A stretch of DNA of 64,000 nucleotides from the NCBI RefSeq assembly GCF_963676685.1, contig NC_092344.1:96316749-96380748 (forward strand), written 5' to 3'. This stretch comes from Mytilus edulis. Taxonomy: Eukaryota; Mollusca; Bivalvia; Mytilida; Mytilidae. A model generated the notes under the pieces. That model ran no database searches, was not told where the DNA came from, and saw only the letters and a program-made list of their open reading frames with translations. Shown here piece after piece: positions 59,106 to 64,000 of this stretch (the stretch's first letter is position 1; each line of letters begins with the position of its first letter). The position numbers and the translations under genes were made by a program.

Positions 59106-61843
59106 TATTATTTTCAGTAGTTTCATATTTATATGCAGTGGTGTTTAAATTATGTTTGGTACTTCTGACATATTCAGTACTTTCGACATTATGTTCAGTA
59201 GTTTCAATATTATTTGCAACTACAATATTATGTATTACCTTCAGTGGTCCCGGTTTCTTTATATTCGGTGGATTATTCGTTATGTTCAGTAAAATCATCA
59301 GCATTATACTCGGTTCAATGAACTATATGTTCAGCGGTTGTATCATGATGATGATGCAGTAAAAGTCGGGAAATTAATAACGGAATTTGTTGGATAAAAA
59401 CGAACGCGGACATGTTTGGCTGACGTTTACTTTATGGACACCTTTTATGAGTGATGAAATCAAAATAGAAGAAATGAAAGCAATATTAAAACGGTTTGGT
59501 TTTACGTTCCAACGTTGTCAATGTTCACAAGGAAAAAATAACTCCTGACTAAATTTGTAAAAAGTCATGATTGATTGATTGTTGCTTTCTGAAAGTATGG
59601 TGGCAAATATTTCACGCATATTTATGACGGAGAAAATAATTTTCAAACAAGAACTTAGCAGTTGCGTGCGTTGTTGTTGGAACACCATTACCATAGAGAG
59701 ATGGCAAAAGACAAACAACAAAATACAAAATATAAAAACACATTCTATAGCTTTTATATTCTTCGTAGGCAACACTTTTCGTTGGTTGGTTGGAGCATAT
59801 TAATCTCATGCACTGACTTCTTAAAGAGACCACCAAAAACCTCCTTGTAGATAGTGTTACAGTATCACGCATACTATCCCGCTAAAAAGCGTTTGAGTGT
59901 CAGGTATTTATCTGAAAAAAATATGAGGTTGTGGATGAGGTTTACAGAATAGACAACAATGCCACTCCCCTAAAAAAGAGAGAATATAAAGAAAAATGGG
60001 GGGGGGGGGGGAATTAATAATACAGAATGAAGGGTTGCTAAAAATGAGGGGGGAGGGGAATGAAAAAAATTGAACTGGTCCTACTCAGAACTGGTTCATT
60101 GATCTTAGCCATTCAAATTATGTTCATTCGCATAAGCATCAGTATTTTCCTTCAAAATCACGGTCTTGCACGGGTTGACAAATCTTGACCGTACCATTTC
60201 GTCCACTATTGAAGACAAAGTTTGCCTTATTTCTTCTCCTGCATTTTGTCAGAAATTATAACAACAATGATAAAACAGTTAATGATAGAGTTCAGACCAA
60301 AAAGCTCTGCAATAGCAGAAAAAAAACTAGTCATAAATTTCATACAATCAAAGAGCTATTATCGATTTATCACTTACGCTCAGAGTCTAATATGTGGAAC
60401 CAAGGATGTATAAGAACAGAACTTGAACAGTTCAAAAGCTATCTGACCAAAAAGGACAACAAAAAGAAAATAACCAAATTAGTCGAAGGTCAACTTTGCC
60501 TGAAGGAGTTAAAACCTTAGTTTCTTTATAATTTCAAAATTTATGGACGCTTGAAGGGAATTGCAGAATCAAAATGTCTTTTTCGCCGGCATGATTCATC
60601 CGTATTCGGTTTCATATTTGTAAGATCAATAATCCATTACAATTTAAAACAACAATTTATTGCTAAGGTCTGGGAGACGAATGCTCGAGGACGGATGACA
60701 TTGTTTTCGATTTTTTTTTCGTTGGTAAAACAAGTTTGTTCACTATTTATAAATGTAAGATATATTTTAAAATTATCTAAAACAACAGATTGATAGGCAT
60801 TTGTTTTTATATCTTGTTGGACTATCAATGATAAAATCTAATTCTGGTGATTAAATTTTATTCTATCAGATTCCAGATTACTCTTGAAGTCGGATAACAA
60901 ATGGTGTTGTATATATTATAAACTGCATGCTCATCTGCTATGTACTATTAACTCCTATCACAAACCAAACAAGATCAAATATATATACACGATTTCACCT
61001 GAGCTGCTGCTTGTTATCCCATATATCCAAATTATTACAAATACATTAAAATATTTATTATATTTTTCCGAGTTAGGCTTCAACCAGATACTAATCAATT
61101 ATGATAAATGGTTTCATTTTTGTAGTGCAGTGACAAATTCAAAAGGGACATATAATTTAAAGAATAAGCATATTTCTTACTGAATAGATAAGAATGGCCA
61201 AAAGAATTACAGAACAAAGAAATAGAGACCGCCTTTTCCGTTATTCCCAGTCCAAACCCTTAGTTGTTATTGTGACGAATAGTTTTGTTCAATATATTTA
61301 ACTGTTTTTGTTTATGAAAGAATATCTGTACAAGGTGTTGTTGTCATATGTACATCCAACCAACAAAAAGGGTTGTCAACTAAAGAATATAGAAGCTATA
61401 GATTTTTTTTTTGTATTTTGTATTTTGTTTGTCTTTTTGTCGTCTCTTTATGGTAATGGTGTTTCAACAACAACGCACGCAACTGCTAAGTTCTTGTTTG
61501 AAATTCTTCTCTTCGTCGTTAGATATGCGTGAAAAATGTGCAACTGTACGTTCAGAAAACAACAATCAATCAATCATTACATCTTGAAAATTAAGTCAGG
61601 AGTTGTGTTTTCCTTGTGGAAAATCATCGCCAGCGTGGGAGCGTAAACCAAACCAATTAAATTCAGCTTCCATTTCTGCCATTTTCATTCCATCCCGTTA
61701 AAATGATGTCCATAAAGAAAACGTCCGTCAAAAATATCCGCGTCTGGTTTTTTTCCAATGAATTCCGTTATTAATTTCCCGACTTTTACTGCATCATAAT
61801 AATGATACAACCGCTGAACATATAGTTCATTGAACCGAGTATA

Positions 61844-62176
61844 ATGCTGGTGATTTTACTGAACATAACGAATAATCCACCGAATATAAAGAAACCGGGA
61901 CCACTGAAGGTAATACATAATATTGTAGTTGCAAATAATATTGAAACTACTGAACATAATGTCGAAAGTACTGAATATAATGAAAAATTCACTGAATATA
62001 ACGTCAGAAGTACCGAACATAATTTAAACACCACTGCATATAATAATGAAACTACTGAACATAATAATCAAAGCTCCGAACATAATGTCAAAACTACTGA
62101 ACATAATGTCAAAACTACTGAATATAATATGAAAACTACTGAACATAATATAGATACTACTGTGCATAATGCATAA
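61844..62176 (+). other. heptapeptide-repeat open frame in the right arm
   Basis: An ATG-started 110-codon frame: a hydrophobic/proline start (LVILLNITNNPPNIKKPGPL) then about ten TTEHNVK-like heptads (TTEYNMK, TTEHNID). The left arm carries a shorter version of the same frame on the opposite strand (59304-59044). A minisatellite in frame over a multiple-of-three unit explains it without a gene, but the frame is open in both arms. Confidence 0.3.
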
Positions 62177-62549
62177 AGCACCGAACATATGATATTAAAC
62201 AATAAACATCAGAAGACAGTCATGGCTTTCAATAGTATGACCATGCAGACAATGAGTCTATATGATTGTAGCCATGTTTTTTATTTTTTATTTTGAGGGC
62301 ATCGACATCAGCGTTTAAAAAAAAATGTCATTATGTTTGATTCAGTTTTGACCTTCTTCATACTGCTTAAACATTTAGTTGTCATTTTAGATAACAGCTG
62401 TGATTTTAGATAACTTTAGTTCCTTTTGTATACCAATTAAGAACCAAAAAATCCCCAAAATGAGGTAATGTCTTGTAAAGAAATAAGTATTACAGTTTTC
62501 GATGACGGTCTTCAACATCTTTAAAAGTCAACTAAAATCCCCTTACATT

Positions 62550-62840
62550 TTCACAAATGTGACCTACCGAATTCGACTATTTACCGGGTTTGTAATAACA
62601 TTTGCAACACGACGGGTGCCACATCATTGTGGACCAGGATATGTTTACTCTTCCCGAGCACCTGAGATCACCCCCCAGTTTTTTTGTGGGATTCGTGTGG
62701 TTGCTTAGTCTTTAGTTATCTATGTTGTGTCTTGTGTACTATTATTTGTCTGTTTGTCTTTTTCTTTGTTAGCCATGTTGTTGTCAGTTTATTTTTGATC
62801 TATGAGTTTGACTGTCCCATTATATCTTTCGCGCCCCCTT
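62550..62840 (+). mobile_element. 3' end of a Penelope-like element
   Basis: AATGTGACCTACCGAATTCG, CAACACGACGGGTGCCACAT, CACCTGAGATCACCCCCCAG and GTCTGTTTGTCTTTTTCTTT parallel 41995-42250. The small open frame here is part of the repeat. Confidence 0.75.
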
Positions 62841-63089
62841 TTGTGTAAGGTTTATTTAATGTTAAACTGCAGTTAAGTCTTTCGGGGTGTACTCATTGAT
62901 ATCGACGTGCAATTCGCCAGTCTTTTTATCAATCGATTCTGGATTTTGAACAGGTATGTCGGTAACAGTAATGGGGAATTAACTGCTCATAGATATGTTT
63001 GATCTTTTCATATTTTAGGAGTAGTATTTTGTAATAATAGTGGCACGATTCTTTTCGTTTATTACATTGTTTTTTTTCTTCATTTTCAG

Positions 63090-63180
63090 ATTAACACGAA
63101 TGTCCAAATGATATCGACAATTGCTGCAGTCTCTACGTTGCTCATACAGTGCTTTGTGCCTTTGCATGCAGATACTATTG
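63090..63180 (+). CDS. probable signal-peptide exon of an unidentified secreted protein
   Basis: A 91-nt exon: acceptor CATTTTCAG ends at 63089 and the donor is G-GTAACA after 63180. The ATG at 63108-63110 opens 24 codons reading MISTIAAVSTLLIQCFVPLH plus ADTI, a good signal peptide with likely cleavage after HA, with one base carried to the next exon. An earlier ATG (63100) is followed at once by a stop in its frame. No following exon is recognised before 64,000, so the family is unknown. A chance match to this pattern cannot be excluded. Confidence 0.45.
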
Positions 63181-63213
63181 GTAACACATGAAAGATTACA
63201 AATTCATCCATGC

Positions 63214-63262
63214 ACACACATATACACACCCACGCCCACACCCACACCCACACAAACACTAA
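63214..63262. repeat. CA/CCCA-rich simple repeat
   Basis: ACACATATACACACCCACGC followed by CCACACCCACACCCACACAA. The minus-strand frame over it (WVWVWAWVCICVC) is an artefact of the repeat. Confidence 0.9.
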
Positions 63263-63469
63263 GAAATGATCAGTTAAATTGACGCATATCTGGGGGAAAA
63301 AATATTTGACGCAAATGATACATCTTGAAATAAGCAAAAGGACTGACTGCTGCTGGTAAAATATGTTTGCATCCAAAAAATAGTGGTTGATGAAAATGAA
63401 GTCAAAACAAGCATCTCCTTACTATGATATTGATTATAATTTGTTCAGGTAAGCTTAGTCTTCCAATTA

Positions 63470-64000
63470 TCATAGTTATTTCGTCTGAATTGTTTCATAT
63501 TTTGTCATTGCGGGTACCATATTAATACTACACTACAGTTACGAGTATTGCTCAGTGTTGAAGGTGCACATTGACCTACATTTTATTCTGTCCTCTTCCT
63601 TTGGTTACACCACGTCAAACTAGGAGGTTGTTGTGGTAAGGACGTAATAAGGGCATGCCGAATCGTGGATTTCTACGACTAACTTTGAACAACTATTTTT
63701 TTTTAGTGCAGTCATGGCCAACACTAGTCGTAGTAGATGCCTAGGAAGGTCATAGTGAGGACGTATTAAGATCAGCATGAGCGTAGAAGCATCGTATTGG
63801 AAACACGGTACTATCGGGGTTAATTGAAAATATTTCGCTGCGACCTTACTTCGATTTCACGGCGACTATCCTGATATTTCACTTCGTCTATATTACGATT
63901 CTACTAAGACAATGATACGATTATACTACGATGATGTAATAATACGCTACTCGCTTGTTGTCCTAAGTACGACTTTAATACGATTCTACTACGTCCTAGC
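63470..64000. repeat. dispersed-repeat fragment followed by ACTACGATT-rich sequence
   Basis: 63470-63600 resembles the 30700-30960 family (CATTGCGGGTACCATATTAA, GTTGAAGGTGCACATTGACC). From about 63,830 the phrase TACTACGATT and variants (ACGATTCTACTA, ACGATTATACTACG, ACGACTTTAATACGATTCTA) recur irregularly to the window end, an imperfect tandem or low-complexity region that continues beyond. Confidence 0.5.

Larger units (their letters stand above)
58913..62226. mobile_element. 3.3-kb element with about 880-bp terminal inverted repeats
   Basis: The left arm (58913 to about 59795) and right arm (about 61340 to 62226) are inverted copies: GCCATGACTGTCTTCTGATG / CATCAGAAGACAGTCATGGC at the ends, TGTATTACCTTCAGTGGTCC / GGACCACTGAAGGTAATACA, and AACTTAGCAGTTGCGTGCGT / ACGCACGCAACTGCTAAGTT further in. 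The 1.5-kb centre (59,800-61,340) has frames of up to 111 codons (60185-60520, lysine-rich) in which I see no transposase motif. Long inverted arms suggest a fold-back or Mutator-like element; no target duplication found. Confidence 0.75.

Noticed and set aside
60185-60520. 111-codon lysine-rich frame in the centre of the 3.3-kb inverted-repeat element
   Set aside because: No transposase signature (no DDE/DDD spacing or zinc-finger pattern that I can see); kept only as part of the element description.
1-64000. tRNA or rRNA genes
   Set aside because: No cloverleaf with A/B boxes and no conserved rRNA segments were recognised by eye; a tRNAscan-SE run would be decisive.

Overview
The window is AT-rich, intron-rich, repeat-dense animal DNA. 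The GT/AG exon structure, the many dispersed repeats of the type that crowd mussel and oyster genomes, decayed Penelope-like reverse transcriptases and a gene of the mollusc/sponge 'short-chain collagen C4-like' family together point to a bivalve mollusc, probably a mussel (inference; no search was run).

Layout. (1) 1-2.7 kb: the last two coding exons and poly(A) signal of an unidentified plus-strand gene. (2) 2.7-6.3 kb: intergenic DNA with a small MITE, a 29-bp minisatellite and an 873-bp element flanked by TTAA that stops 48 bp short of the next gene's stop codon. (3) 6.34-36.81 kb, minus strand: one large gene of about 32 exons, about 1,550 codons. I rebuilt it splice site by splice site. 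Its order is: N-terminal beta-propeller-like half, alpha-helical solenoid-like stretch, a seven-repeat RCC1 propeller, a second helical stretch and a C-terminal cysteine/histidine finger, an arrangement that recalls class C VPS (HOPS/CORVET) subunits. One junction (exon 11 to 13) is unresolved. Its introns hold at least a dozen transposable-element copies, several nested. (4) 36.8-40.2 kb: intergenic DNA with a MITE, a fold-back element and a TACGA repeat. (5) 40.2-44.5 kb, plus strand: an intact three-exon secreted protein (signal peptide, coiled coil, cysteine-rich short-chain-collagen C4-like domain), its second intron filled with Penelope-like debris; then two further copies of its last exon with about 1.2 kb of shared 3' flank (46.3 and 48.7 kb), both broken. 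(6) 50.8-63 kb: no convincing gene; instead minisatellites and large palindromic structures, including a palindrome-within-palindrome (55.96-58.04 kb) and a 3.3-kb inverted-repeat element (58.91-62.23 kb). (7) 63.09-63.18 kb: a probable signal-peptide exon of another plus-strand secreted protein that runs out of the window.

The three expressed units look unrelated in function. The most unusual content is structural: hammerhead-like ribozyme cores in dispersed repeats (a good one at 34.13-34.17 kb), hierarchical palindromes whose arms agree within a copy but differ between copies, and a 49-bp palindromic insertion with a 10-bp target duplication.
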